A stretch of 64,000 bases of DNA from Tubulanus polymorphus. Its lineage: Eukaryota > Nemertea > Palaeonemertea > Tubulaniformes > Tubulanidae. The translations under genes were made by a program, and so were the position numbers. Positions 11,291 through 23,728 of the stretch are shown here, piece after piece (position 1 is the first letter of the stretch; each line of letters opens with the position of its first letter). The stretch spans positions 10,402,704 to 10,466,703 of the forward strand of contig NC_134036.1 in NCBI RefSeq assembly GCF_964204645.1. Reading direction: 5' to 3'. The notes beneath the pieces were generated by a model. The model did no database searches. It saw only the letters and a list, made by a program, of their open reading frames with translations, and was not told the origin of the DNA.

Positions 11291-12790
11291 AAAAAACACG
11301 TGATCTTGGTACTTTCAACGTATTGGCGGAAGCGCTTGCCCACCAATCATCTGGTTTAATTGCCAATTCGGCTAGCGCTTGTTCACGTTTGAAATATCTT
11401 ATGAACTTCGAGAAATTTGGATGATAGGCTCCAATGTTTGACTGGAAGCGACGGTGCCACCCTTCCACATAGTTATTCGTTCAAAAAATGTCATCGAGTA
11501 GTTATAATTCACTTACCAAATCAACGGAAATTCATAGTAAGTCCATTAATTATTGCATTAGTTAACGTTGACTAATTTATTGGAATTAGTATTACTGTTA
11601 AGCCGATCACAAACTTTAAATCAGTACTAGAGTAATTAGCTGTACTATTAAGCTACTACAGGAACAAAGGTCCTGTGCTTTCGAGGCACAGTTTTTTTTA
11701 AAATATCAATGAAAACATATACACATTGTTCATTCTACTACCCTTTTAATTATGCAGATCTGTACGCTCTAACAACTGCCTTCAACATTTGTGATCGTGA
11801 AGTTAATATCAGTTCATTTTCAACTTTTCATCTTAACTCGGAACTGTGGAACTGGGTCTACGGGCACTACGGTGACTGGGCGCATCAGACAGTGGTATGC
11901 TAGGAACAAATACGTCAGATCGATTATGGCCTGTTACAAAAAGTTCGACTGACCAATGCGTATCACTTTCAAGGACTTTTTCATAATAATTGGACGGATA
12001 ATCACTTAAATGAAAATCTATGATAAAGTTTATTTGGTTCAAAAAAATTTATTGTATGCAGTGTGAGACACTGTGTTCTGCCAGCGCGCGCTTGCCTCGC
12101 GTATTATGGCTAAGACGCTCCGACCATCTTTTGCATAATATTAGGCGTTGCTTAACCCACCACTCGCATGTGTTTATTGGCGCCCCAGTATGAGCATCAA
12201 TTGTCTGCTAGTGGATAGACACACTTCAACATCCAATCAATATGATTTTTATACACAAACCGCCACTGAGAGCTGAATACACGTTGCCTGTCATAGGAAC
12301 TCAGCACAATACTATAGTCGGGGTAACCAACACTACTGATATATTACATTAGTCTCGCAATGTTTTTCCACATTATCCTTAATTCGTTTGTACCCGAGGT
12401 ATCTTACCATTGACAGATCATAATGCTAGTATAACTGTATTTTAAAACAAAGACACTTGTATTTATTACAAAAGTATGAGAAAGAACGCGCGGCGTACGT
12501 CTATAAGAGTACAGATCCATCCTTGTGAGAATGTAATCACTGTAATCCCGCTATGGTTTGCCAGCAGCCAATAGGCGACCTTTATAATGGCACGGGTATG
12601 ATGAAATAAGGAAAACAAATAACTAAAGAATATTGATACACGAATCAATTATATACTGATTAATGTATCAATAAATTAGCTGAAATCAGGTTAATTTTCT
12701 GAGAGCCTCTTGAAAACTGTTGATCAGAATTAGAGATTCCTCAACTTGCCAAAATGCTGACATATCTAATTCAAATTCTAGGAAACGAAA
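11291..12790. other. Upstream region of knottin gene 1; no other gene seen
   Basis: No convincing ORF. At about 11670-11700 there is a small stem-loop (CTGTGC/GCACAG) followed by eight T residues, resembling a polymerase III stop, but no associated RNA gene is apparent. Just before the gene, at 12766-12782, the sequence AATTCAAATTCTAG matches the same place upstream of the other knottin genes and looks like a 5'-UTR splice acceptor. Confidence 0.4.
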
Positions 12791-13226
12791 ATGCTTGCTT
12801 ATTTAATGACTCGTGCATCTGCAGTTGTTGTGATAGTGATCAGTGCCGCGGCATTGGCAGAAGGTGAGTAACAACCTGGAACACAATATAATATTATTTC
12901 ATATTATTCCATGGATTACAGTAACATTTATCAGTAAACATCTAGCAGCTGTTCATAGAATCAACGAAGTAATTTGATGAATTGCATTTCAAAGATAACA
13001 TTACTTAATAAGTATTAGTAATATTAGTTATAATCATATTCTTACTAAAAATGTATTTAATTGACGTACAGTGTTTTGTCATATATCCGGGAGTGGGGGT
13101 TCAAAATTCAATTCTTATTGCATACCTTTTTTCGGAAATATAGGTTGCAAGATACGAGGCGTAGCTTGTTCTAGCCGTACTAATTACTGTTGCTCTGGCA
13201 AATGTACCATCGGAACTTGTTCATAA
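12791..13226 (+). CDS. Secreted knottin-like six-cysteine peptide, copy 1 (two exons)
   Basis: Exon 1 is 12791-12863 and encodes a signal peptide (Met-Leu start, then a Val/Ile/Ala-rich core ending in AEG). The donor GTGAGT follows; the intron is 280 bases, phase 1. Exon 2 is 13144-13226. The predicted precursor is 51 residues and has no pro-region. The mature part has cysteine spacing C-x6-C-x6-CC-x3-C-x4-C, the inhibitor cystine knot pattern (framework VI/VII in cone-snail O-type conotoxins, and also used by defence peptides). AATAAA is at 13350-13355. Two paralogues lie at 45384-45881 (minus) and 51697-52001 (plus), with conserved signal peptide, intron phase and 3' UTR. Target and activity are unknown: venom, defence or signalling are all possible. 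Confidence 0.8.
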
Positions 13227-13349
13227 TCGTCGGTGGTCAGGGTTTATAATCGGGTATACTTGTGATGGTTTGGGAAATCCGATTATGAAGCTGAACCACA
13301 GTCAGGTTACTGACTGACTACTTCGTGTACGTTAAAGAAGCTCGAATTG

Positions 13350-13355
13350 AATAAA
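13350..13355 (+). promoter_or_regulatory. Polyadenylation signal AATAAA of knottin gene 1
   Basis: AATAAA 124 bases after the stop codon, inside a 3' UTR block conserved with the other knottin copies. A second AATAAA follows at about 13365. Confidence 0.6.
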
Positions 13356-13734
13356 ACTGTAAGCAAATAAACATATGATTACTTATCTTTAGCCTAGAGG
13401 TTGAATAGATTGTAAAGTGATCAAAAGGACGCTCCGTCCCATTAGCGACGGGGAACATCAATTGTCAAACTATTCTCGAATCAATTTGTCATCCATGGTT
13501 TACATCAGTTCTCTATTTCTCGTCTTTAAGTTTTATTCACAAATTTTAGTCATGTTCTTAAAAAACCGATTAATTCGTGTTCTGAGATATGCGACTATTT
13601 CTATTAGTGGAGAGATCGACGTTGCACCTGCAGGGCGTCCGCAATTTTAAGAGACGAACAACAATTACCGCCATTTGAAGAGACAAACAAAGATTACACA
13701 TTACGACACAGACACACGGTCTCAGAGGACATAC

Positions 13735-14005
13735 CCAGCTAACACATCAACCTAATTTCAATGTTTAAAAAACGTTGAAATGAAACGTTGCACCGACATT
13801 TATTTCCAGTTTAAAATGAAAGTTGAGATGACGTAAGTCATCAACGTTGAATCAAGGTCCTAAAAAAACGTTGCATCCGAGTCCTTTTTCAACGTTGAGT
13901 TGACGTTTAAAAGAAACGTTGAGTTGACGTTTATTTTCAGGTTGAAATGAAAGGTTGGGTGACGTTTATCTCAAACGTAAAAACGTTAATCCAACGTTGA
14001 TGCTA
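13735..14005. repeat. AACGTTG-rich degenerate array
   Basis: The motif AACGTTGA/AAACGTTG recurs about ten times with irregular 15-40 base spacing, in both orientations (AACGTT is itself a palindrome). It looks like the body of a non-autonomous repeat rather than coding sequence. Confidence 0.7.
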
Positions 14006-14990
14006 AGAATGCACCAAAATCACCAATCAAAAACCTAAACTTCTGTAAAATAAAGATTATTATTACAAATCTCATAATAATTGTATAAAAATAAAACAGA
14101 ATTACATAACAGCAGTATCCTTGTGCTTGAGATCTGATAAAATTGACTTTCGTTTACAAAATACAATTAAATTGAGTTTGACGGACAATGACAGCGCATT
14201 TACCCAATCGACCGGTCTGCTAACCCAATTGCATTCACCAATAAGGCCAGAAATCAAATGTAGTATTCAGATCATACATCACTCATCTCGAAATTCTGTC
14301 CCCAAGGACAAAAACAATGAATTACCGGTGTACACAAATATGCATTGAGCAAAAGTGATTTGGTAATACCAGCGAAGTTACGAACCAAAACCGAACGAAT
14401 CAACTTCGAACATTAATAGACATGCATATATCCCTCCTTGAACTTGATATGACTTTTACGTAAAGTAATCAGAATAACGTACAGGCAGTCTTCTAGTGCT
14501 TGAGATCGAACTATTCTTGTAAATAGTCGAGAAAAAACCTTTATTTCTACAAATAACCAAATTGTTTTTTTCTGTAAGGGAGCCTCAATATTGCTTGTTA
14601 AAGGTAGCATTCAGATTACACAACAATCTCTTAAGTTCGAGGACACCATGCCCACAGGTGACATGATTGACAATCTGACAATTTTATTATTAAACGCCTC
14701 CTTGAAAACACAATATATACAGAAACCATTGACTTTTAAGAACTTGCCACAATCATAGAACATCTCATAAGCTACTTGATCGTGGTGTCAATATGTACAT
14801 GTACATACCATTATAAATGGGAGATTGTATTTGAGTCAATAAATTACTTCCCCTGGTGGAGAGAAGGGGTCAATCATTTATTACCCTACTTCATGACAAT
14901 AAAATAATCAAAACAAAAATGCAATTTAAGATGTGTTGATACAAATAGAAATAACAGGTAGTGCCCCAATTGGGACGAAAACAATCAACT
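14006..14990. other. Non-coding stretch; no gene seen
   Basis: Only short ORFs without protein-like character. Confidence 0.4.
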
Positions 14991-14993
14991 ATA

Positions 14994-15071
14994 AAGCTAA
15001 GCTCAGGTCGACTTATGAACCAATCATCTCATCGGAATGGTCTCCGATTTAAGTCGACCTGAGCTTAGCTT
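14994..15071. repeat. Perfect 22-bp inverted repeat (hairpin, 34-base loop)
   Basis: 14994-15015 and 15050-15071 are exact reverse complements; the core is CTCAGGTCGACTTA. The 34-base loop also carries the imperfect pair CATCGGA/TCTCCGAT. A transcript would form a stable stem. Confidence 0.75.
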
Positions 15072-15504
15072 AAGAATATACATGATGCCCTATATAATAT
15101 ACATGACTGCTGCAGAGCTTTGAACTCCACTGCTTATTCCCTCCCTTTCTGTATGGAGCATATTTTAGTCTTTTTCAGTAATGCGGTACTTCCTGGTGGC
15201 TACATCTGAAAGTAGAGAAAAGTAATGCCTAAATACACAAATAAACATGTTGTATCGATGTTTGACATCATCACATGCAAAATGAATGCACTAAGGTATA
15301 TATGGGTCAACAATTATGATCAGAATCATAAACGATCACCATCTTGCATGACATCATGACCATATTTCGCAAGCTAGTAGATAATATCATTTGACACGTG
15401 AATTCTCTACCCCATTTTCTGCATGACCTCAATCCAGCCGATTTGTGGTTCTAAAACCTTACAACAATCCGAGGATCCCACTGAGAAAGCTACTTTTCTT
15501 TCTC

Positions 15505-15590
15505 TCTTTTTGATGGGTTTCGTCGTCAGACGAACCCATCTATGGCATCGTCGTCATGTCTGTCTGTCTGTCTGTGGATGTTTCTATATG
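15505..15590. repeat. Short hairpin and TGTC microsatellite, MITE/SINE-like
   Basis: GATGGGTT...AACCCATC hairpin at 15512-15541, followed by a TGTC/GTCT run at about 15558-15576. This arrangement is typical of a short dispersed element, but the ends are not visible. Confidence 0.4.
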
Positions 15591-17145
15591 ACACGATTTA
15601 AGCTGTTTGTGTGGACCGACAATTCTGTAATTTCACACAGGTATTCTCTACTTGATGTAGATGGTGCAGCTTGGTTTATATTTGATTCCGATGGTTATAA
15701 GTGCTCTAATTTGGTTAAAAGATAATTAACGTTACTCGCTAGTTCAAGCCGCTGTATAGCGCGTTGCTACGACGACGCTCGATCAACATACTGGTACTCG
15801 CTGTGTAATACTGAACACGTATATACCTGTAGATATTGATCGTACTAGCACCGGTTTTAGATAGCGCGCGCGCTGATCGGTCTTAACACTTCTCGGAACT
15901 GCTGTGCTAAATGCTGAGAAGCCGAATCTATGCGCAATCATTTATTGGGCTCGTCACATTTGATAGTGAATGGATAAATAACCGGTGTCAATGACGGTCG
16001 CTACTCCCCATCAGTATAACTCATCAGTATAAGAAATAATTCTTTCGAGTTTTTTTTTTCAATCCCCGAAGTTGTTGTTACTATGTTGACCTCGCCGTTT
16101 TATAAGCTTACCGATGATTCTTCTAGTATTTTCAGGGTCACAAGACATGACGAAGTCGCAAAGTTTTGTACAAATTTCACGAAACAAACAATTATTTAGG
16201 CGGCACCTGATCTATTGATTAATTATGATAAATAATGTTTATTTCATTAAAAATTTGTTTTATTCAAACACTACTTTCATCGCACATAGCGTGATCGGTA
16301 GGCCCTACTATTCTACGGTAGGCCATGGACTCTTTCATGTGGTAGGCCTATTACAAATGATACAATCCGCGTGTCCGTGAATAAGTGACACGTGGTGGGG
16401 CGGGTTGTGAGGAGCATCGAAACTAATCCGTCACAAATAATAGATAGAAAACAATACCTTAAGAGGTTAACTTTTATTAACATTATTACCAAATCAAAAC
16501 CTGCACATCCTATCATGAATAGAAATTCTAAGAATTTATTTCAAAGAATAATAAATTACGTCTAAATATTGGGATTCGAACTCGTAGCATCGATTCAGGT
16601 GCCTTTCCCAAAGCGGGTATCCCGTGGGAAAAAACCCATTACTATTTATATCGAGAATCGCCTTTTTGACAGCGAGTTCGGTGAATGAAACAGAAACAAT
16701 TACACAGAAACCCATCATGGAAAGTTTCTTTCTGGTTATAGATTGTGCTTGTTTAAAAATGGTAAATTCTATTGTTTGTTTTTGTTTTTTCTATTAATAT
16801 CTGTACAAAGCCTGTCATATGCTTTCCGTGAAATAAATCTGAAATTGAACTTGGATACAATTTAGCTTTAAGCAGTACCCATGTGTACTTTTGTCATAGA
16901 TCAATGTCGGGTGGAATTTTTCACATGATTTTCAAACGGGTGTTGACATGTTTGAGTCAGGGTAGCCGCAAGCAACACCTGTATTTGAGAATGGCAAATT
17001 CCAGCAAAACTAGCATATAAAGTAAGGGTGTAAAAAATTTCCAAGCATTGAAAAAGAATTAAGTAGCATGATTTGTGAAGAAACCTGCTTACCCATAAGA
17101 ATCTTGTAGAGGCGGAACTGCTCAAAAGGGAATTTCCCCCTTTTT
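15591..17145. other. Non-coding stretch; possible SINE B-box
   Basis: No convincing ORF. On the minus strand near 16568-16582 the sequence GAGTTCGAATCCC resembles a polymerase III B-box. No cloverleaf can be drawn, so it is at most a SINE remnant. Confidence 0.35.
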
Positions 17146-17715
17146 CCTCTAACGCAGTCTCAAATGTTTTGTGACTTTCTCAAAATGTATCAAAAATTGA
17201 AGTAATTTTTAGTTCATAAGTCTTCAAATATTCAAAAATGAACAGTTAAGAATTGTTGAAACATGTCGACTCAGCCGTAAAATCAACCCATTCACAGTCC
17301 CGAATGTGGGGTAATGTCGGGCTTTAGATAAAATAATGCCCCCAAGGTCTTCACATTTACAGATAAGATTATGTAAGCGTGTCGCGCGTTACACCGGATA
17401 GGCACACAATAGAAATATGAGCCGCACGTTCTTTGATCATCACCAATTAAGAGGACCGCTATTGTGAAAATTGACTGCGGGAGGAATATTCCTCCCAAAG
17501 TCAATCGATGGAAACTTGACCAAGGGGTCTGATATTCAAACAATTGACTTTGGGAGGAATATTCCTCCCAAGGTCAAACGAAGAGAATTTGACCTTTAGT
17601 TCTGATATTCAAAGTATCGACTTCGGGAGGAATATTCCTCCGACTGTCAAACGAAGGAAAATGGACCTAGGTCTGATAATTCGAAATATTGACTTTGGGA
17701 TGAATATTCGTCCAA
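17146..17715 (+). repeat. Left TIR of copy A with 74-bp palindromic subrepeats
   Basis: Palindromes GGGAGGAATATTCCTCCC at 17479-17496 and 17552-17569, a shortened GGAGGAATATTCCTCC at 17627-17642, and a degenerate fourth near 17697-17713. Spacing is 73-74 bases. Flanking TTGACTTT/AAAGTCAA extends each palindrome to about 34 bases. Confidence 0.8.
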
Positions 17716-18731
17716 ACCTCTAACGCTAAAAACCTGAGCTTTTAGAATGATAGGTCTACATAAATGATATTGATGTAATTGTTTTTAATAAATAGTATAC
17801 TATAGCGACGAAACCAGACATATTTAGGCAATTTGATTGTTAATATACACTGTATTTGAGGGTCTGCGACAAATAATTTTAGAAAGTTAAATAGCTGTAG
17901 TACAGGTTCTAATAATGAGCCTAATATAGTCTTCACATCGCAATCAGTTGTTAGAATGCATCTTCCTTTTTCTTGTTTTGTTCTGAGACGACTAGTTAAA
18001 TTTTTTTCTTGATTGATTCACGCTGGGAAGTCTACATCAAATTATATTGTTGATCAAATCAATTATGTTTCAACTGCGAATTCACATTTGATATTGATAT
18101 TAATAATCAATATTACTCATCATTATATAGCCCACTGCTGCAAATTGTAACCAGTGTGCTTTTCATGGGTATAAAATTAACACAAGTTGAAGAAATCGAA
18201 TTTGAAATACGTGGATAATAAAAAATAAGTTGAAGGTAGGGCGGAGAGATCTGACGAAAAGAAACAACAAACGATATGGGCGCCAAATCGACCCAATGCC
18301 TAATTGCCCGACCAAATAGTCCGACCAGACCTGAGTCAAATTAAGCCGAGTCAAATTAGAGCGTGTTAATTTAAACTGGTTCTGGAAGTCAGTCACTTCG
18401 CTTTGCTTAAGTATGGACTCGTTTTAGAGTCTCTTCAAGCATTGTTTAGTATCGAATGAATGGGTTTGCATTTGAATGTGAAATAAATTTGAACATGAAA
18501 ATCAGCGCGCTCTTTGGTAAGCCATGAAAACAATTAAAGTCGGACCCTGATTCAAGCAAATTTGTTTGCAAATTAGCCATTGTCCTAGTTTTAACTTCTG
18601 ATTTCTACCCTGTATAGCCCGGTTTATATTTCTGTTTGTACTCTTTCATAGAAATTCGACAGATATCAAATGGCATCTTTGATTACAGACACTGTTGACC
18701 GGTACACACCAATATGTCCATCCATCCGACA

Positions 18732-18769
18732 TACGAGCAATTATCTCATTAATGAGATAATTGCTCGTA
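18732..18769. repeat. 38-bp perfect palindrome inside copy A
   Basis: The two 19-base halves are exact reverse complements (half-site TACGAGCAATTATCTCATT) with no loop. It is preserved without change in copy B at 59370-59407. Confidence 0.85.
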
Positions 18770-19734
18770 GATCCGACAGCTACGTTTTACAACTAGAAGT
18801 GCATAAAATCAGATTCCTAATGATATTACATGTATTACTATTAAGAAATAGCTATTAATTATGAATAAATTCAAAAAGAATTGAGAAAATATCTTGCTTC
18901 GAATGGCTTTTAATTAAATATTGGAAAGGGCGATTTTGAAGGGGGAATTTTATCTGCGGTGTCACTGCTAATCGAGTAATCAAGAAGCACAAACTCCCTA
19001 AGGTGTTCAAGTGTTTTAAGCAGATCTTTTCCGATTGTGATCCCAATATATGAATTGCACATGGAACTATTATGTATAAACACCTCTCACAATTTACGTA
19101 ATGACTGAGTGGCGTCCTGTTGGACAAGCTATATTACACCATGATGAAAAGCCTTTTATAGTTTAGAGTTGGATTTCTCGATGTATAAATGCAAGGAGGG
19201 TCAGAGGCTTTATGCTCAATAACATTAGGTTCCTATAAATGTTTGCTATGGATTTCAAAATAAAAGAAAAATCTACGTTTAAATGAGATATCTGTTTCAT
19301 TACTCGTGATATATCAGGGAATCTCTGCAATAAAATTTGACGATTTCAAAATTATTACAAAATGAGCAAACTTTGTGATATCTGCTAACAGTATAAATTC
19401 AAGCGTATATGCGGATTTGCGTGATATGTAATAAATATCGTAGCGAATAATCAATGAGAAAAGTATCTACCGTAGCTAGAGATGATAATGAGTCCCATAT
19501 CCAGAATATCCGAACCAAAATATCTCCCTCAAAAAACCTTCAACCATTCAAAAAAACATAAGAATATGGTTGTAGGTAAAAATCTCCCTGGTAAAATTCC
19601 CCTAGGTAAATATCCCCTGTGTAAAACCGAAAATATTCAAAGTAGGTAAAAATCCCCACTCGGTGATTTTCAAAGACATTTCAAAGCAAAATGTTTCTCC
19701 AATTTTATTAATTTGCTATGAGACTGAAATATGT

Positions 19735-21535
19735 TAGAACTGTGCAATGAAATCTTTCGTTGCGATAAATTCTTAAGTAAAACTCTTAGCATAAAATAAA
19801 TTGTTAGAATTGATAAGAATGATAAATTTTTATTTTGTAATATCTAAAGATTCGAACAGGAGTATTTTTGAACTGCGGACTTTTAACTGTGGTATATTTC
19901 AGCTGTGCGATGCCAAAAATTATTAGAAATAATGTTCTTTTGATTTGAAATATTTTAGATTCAAGATAGTGTAATATATTTGAAATGTGCGATGAACCCT
20001 TTCATTAAGCTGTGCGATCACTTGATTTACCCATTTAGTAGTAATGAACAATGTTAATTTTGTAGTATGGTTTAATTCAAATAGTATATACTATAGTTTG
20101 TATACTCATGATATCATTATGGTGTTTCACAGTAAAATATGAATAAATTGGATATATGAATGCATAATATGAACAGGGAGGTGCCACCTCCCTGATATGA
20201 ATTAATTAACCTTAAGATTGTATCTACAATCCATTCAAAAGGAGGGGGATTTCCATCTACACTAAAGAATCGGGGAATTTTACCCAGATGATTTTTGCCG
20301 CTAACCATAGATGTAGTTAGTAATTTTGAATAATGGTCTTGGCAATGCACTAATTATGAACAATTTACTTTGTTTTGTTGAATTAACTACTTGTAATCAA
20401 TTCACTATAGAACTATGGTGGATCCTAACAATGAGTCTGGCCTGCTATTCTAAACTCTTTCCGAAAATTATATTGCTAAGATATTCCTAGTCTTCATCAT
20501 TTAGCATGAACTCTAGATGTTGGGCCTGGATATATTTCGGATTCATTAAATGGTATCATGGGCGTGGAATGTTTGGGCGGAGGTATTATGCTCCAGTTTC
20601 ACGCGTAAAACAAAAAACAAAAATATATCCATACATAGGTCATTACATTATAGAAATTAAACTGTTGACAAGTTGTAATAAATCTCTATAGATGAAACAA
20701 TTTTAAAGAAAATGCATTATGTTTGTAGTTTCTATTCAACTACTATTGACTGTGCGCCTCGGGCTCAATCAACTCGTCATCTCCATGATTTCTATCACAC
20801 ATCATCAGCTGCCATTGCAATATTTGATTAGGCAGTATAATCAGAAGAAGCGTAAATTGATACATGCGAATAATTGATGTTTCCAAAGGGTTTTTGTTAC
20901 TGGCTCGTTTACATGGGAATGGTCGACATTCCCCGTTAAGAATCCCCCGAGAAATCCCATTGAAGAGGTTATGATTTGCTGCTGTTGGCCTGTTTTTTCG
21001 TTTGTATTGCAAAATTTAGTCCAAACTAACTGGAATCGTTTTAAATTGATTTCTGTGAAAATTTTCAATTTTTCCCCACATGTCAACAAGTGCCTTTCAA
21101 ATCAGGATAAATTCCGATTGCGAAATAATGATTGTTGCAATTTTTTTAGTATTATTTATCTATGGTTTGATACGTCAAGATTTCAGTAAAAAGGGCAACT
21201 TTATCGTTTATGTTAGCGAAGCTTGCAAGCACGCTTACAAGCAGGCTGACAATAACAAGCCACTGAATTTTATGGGGTTAGTCTTTGTATAGCTCTTTAT
21301 CTATAGAAAGTCAGTGATTAAGCCCTAAGTAAATATTGCTCAATTAAAGAGAATTCATTATGATGAACAATGTAGCGATGACAGGCCTATGAGGCACCCG
21401 TAAAGCAAAAATATATTTCGCTGTGCGATGCGAAAATTATTGAAAATAAAAAAAACTTTTAATTTGAAATCGCTTAAATCAAAGCTAGTGTAATATATTT
21501 GAACTTCCTAGCGATATATTTGTCCTGTGCGATAA
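19735..21535 (+). repeat. Recurring TGTGCGAT-type motif inside copy A
   Basis: TGTGCGAT or TGTGCAATG occurs near 19742, 19903, 19986, 20018, 21422 and 21526, usually beside AAATTATT or ATATATTTGAA. This suggests an old internal repetition of a few hundred bases. The same pattern is in copy B. Confidence 0.4.
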
Positions 21536-23109
21536 CTTTTAGTATTAATTTAGTATTAATGAAGTATTTCAATCTTTGGGTGAACGGAAAAAATGGCCTA
21601 GGGAAAAATTGCCGCTAAATGAATATTAGAATTTGCTCCTTTTGTAATAACTTTGAATTTTCATATTCAACTGGAAATTGGTGTATGCTGAATATCACGA
21701 ACAACGAAACCTTTATCCTTAAAAACGATGATTTTCTTTTTCATCTTTCTTTATTTCAATAATAATCAATCGATTTTTAAGTCGAATTAATTACTAGGAT
21801 AGCGACTTAATGTGTATGTGCTTTTAAGTCAACTAGTTTCCGAACCCATGGTATGTCAATCAAGACAGATCTTCGTCTAGAAAAAGTAAGATGCATTCTA
21901 TCATGGACTCTAAAAGGATTGATTCGTTTAGAGTCGATGATTCTATCTACTAATTTCAATGTAAGGACTATATAAGGCTACATGAATCAATACGAAAGCA
22001 TGTATACCGCAGGTCACTTAATCCTAAGCTTGATTGTGAGAGTTGTTTAAACACAATGGTCACATGAGTAATTATTGGATGTGCGACAATGGGAGAAATC
22101 TGCCTCAGACATCTCATCCCGATATCCGGAGTCCTGGGCTTAGTAACTTATGTTTAGAATAAATTTTATCCGATATTTTTATAACAATTTTTTTCTCTCT
22201 TCTCTCTCTCCGTAAATTCCGGACGTTTTCTGGGTGATAACGTTCAGTGGCTAGTAGGCTGGATTGTATTTTCTCTTATTTCATAAATCACAATGCATAT
22301 AAACTAAAACTGAACTGAATTGAAACTGAGTTCGGTTAGCAGTATAAACCTCCTAATTAACTTTCGGAATTATATATAAAAGAGTGTAGAGTGAAACATC
22401 GAATACACTTGTATAAATGAGAAAATGCACACTAGGACAATGGCTAATTTGCGACCTTAAAATGAAAGAAAGACTCGAATTTCTTTTATCACACGCGACA
22501 CGCGAATCTCCTAATCACTCTAATAATGAGAGAAAATTTCAGACGAATTAAATGTATCAGCTTTATAATTGAATGACGATTATGTACGTGTAACTTCAAT
22601 GATTTGTATCGATCGGTAAATGAAATTTCCATTTAAAGAATGCATTTATCAAATTACGTCCATTGAAAATGAAATTAGCTAAACTCGAGCCATATTACTA
22701 TTTAGATTTATCGCAGTTGTCTTGTGAAAATTTATAACCAATCTTTATATAGTCCCCTGTAAAATCTAAACTCAATTTCTATATTATACACGTGATTTAA
22801 TAACGATTTCTCAACTTCGTGTTTATTCTATAATGAGAAGCGCACTGATTAGATCTGATTTCAAGAGATTGTCGAAAAAGTTACAGCAATTTACTGTTAG
22901 AGAAAGAAAATACTAAATCTATCCGTTAGTTTTCTAAGATTATATGTAAGCGTCATACCATCTCATGCTCTAGGATATTGTGTATCGTAACATTTGAAAT
23001 TCCTAAATCTACCTGGCTTCATTGGGTACTGTTTTTTAAAAAGAAAAACAAATAACACCCAACGCATCAATACCTATAATTCTAAAAGTTCATGTTATAA
23101 CGTTTAGAA

Positions 23110-23727
23110 TATTCCTCCCTAAGTCAAAACTTTAAATAAAAGACCAGAAGGTAAAATTCTCTTCGTTGGACTTTTGGAGGAATCGTTTGAATATCGGACC
23201 CCTTGGTCGAGTTTCCATCGATTGACATTGGGAGGAATGTTCCTCCCGAAGTCGATACTTTGAATATCAGAACTGAAGGTCAAATTCTCTTCGTTTGACC
23301 TTGGGAGGAATATTCCTCCCAAAGTCAATTGTTTGAATACCAGACCCCTTGGTCAAGTTTCCATCGATTGACTTTGGGAGGAATATTCCTCCCGCAGTCA
23401 ATTTTCACAATAGCGGTCCTCTTAATTGGTGATGATCAAATGAACGTGCGGCTCATATTTCTATTGTGTGCCTATCCGGTGTAACGCGCGACACGCTTAC
23501 ATAATCTTATCTGTAAATGTGAAGACCTCGGGGGCATTATGTTCTCTAAAGCCCGACATTATCCCACATTCGGGACTGTGAATGGGTTGATTTTACGGCT
23601 GAGTCGACATGTTTCAACAATTTTTAACTGTTCATTTATGAATATTTGAAGACTTATGAACTAAAAATTACTTAAATTTTTGATACATTTTGAGAAAGTC
23701 ACAAAACATTTGAGAGTGCGTTAGAGG
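23110..23727 (-). repeat. Right TIR of copy A
   Basis: Reverse complement of the left TIR. Palindromic cores lie near 23229-23250, 23304-23321 and 23375-23392. The terminal 23.40-23.73 kb matches 17.15-17.46 kb base for base with few changes. Confidence 0.8.
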
Positions 23728-23728
23728 C

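Larger units (their letters stand above)
17146..23727 (+). mobile_element. 6.6 kb long-TIR (fold-back-like) element, copy A, no visible transposase
   Basis: The ends are inverted repeats of about 560-620 bases. The left end begins CCTCTAACGCAGTCTCAAAT at 17146, and the right end finishes at 23727 with its reverse complement (one mismatch in the first 27). The TIRs contain roughly 74-bp subrepeats, each centred on the palindrome GGGAGGAATATTCCTCCC. The interior (17.75-23.1 kb) has only short ORFs, none conserved or recognisable. It is about 95% identical by eye to copy B (57983-63658), in the same orientation. Copy A has a small extra hairpin near 20177-20195, and about 215 bases near 22500-22720 that copy B lacks. 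No target-site duplication is visible: the right flank is a gypsy integrase, the left flank is unrelated. Confidence 0.75.

Noticed and set aside
11640-11700. Polymerase III small RNA gene ending in a T-run
   Set aside because: A small stem-loop and T8 are present, but no upstream promoter boxes or recognisable RNA.
16560-16640. tRNA gene on the minus strand
   Set aside because: B-box-like sequence only; T-stem does not pair and no A-box is clear. At most a SINE remnant.
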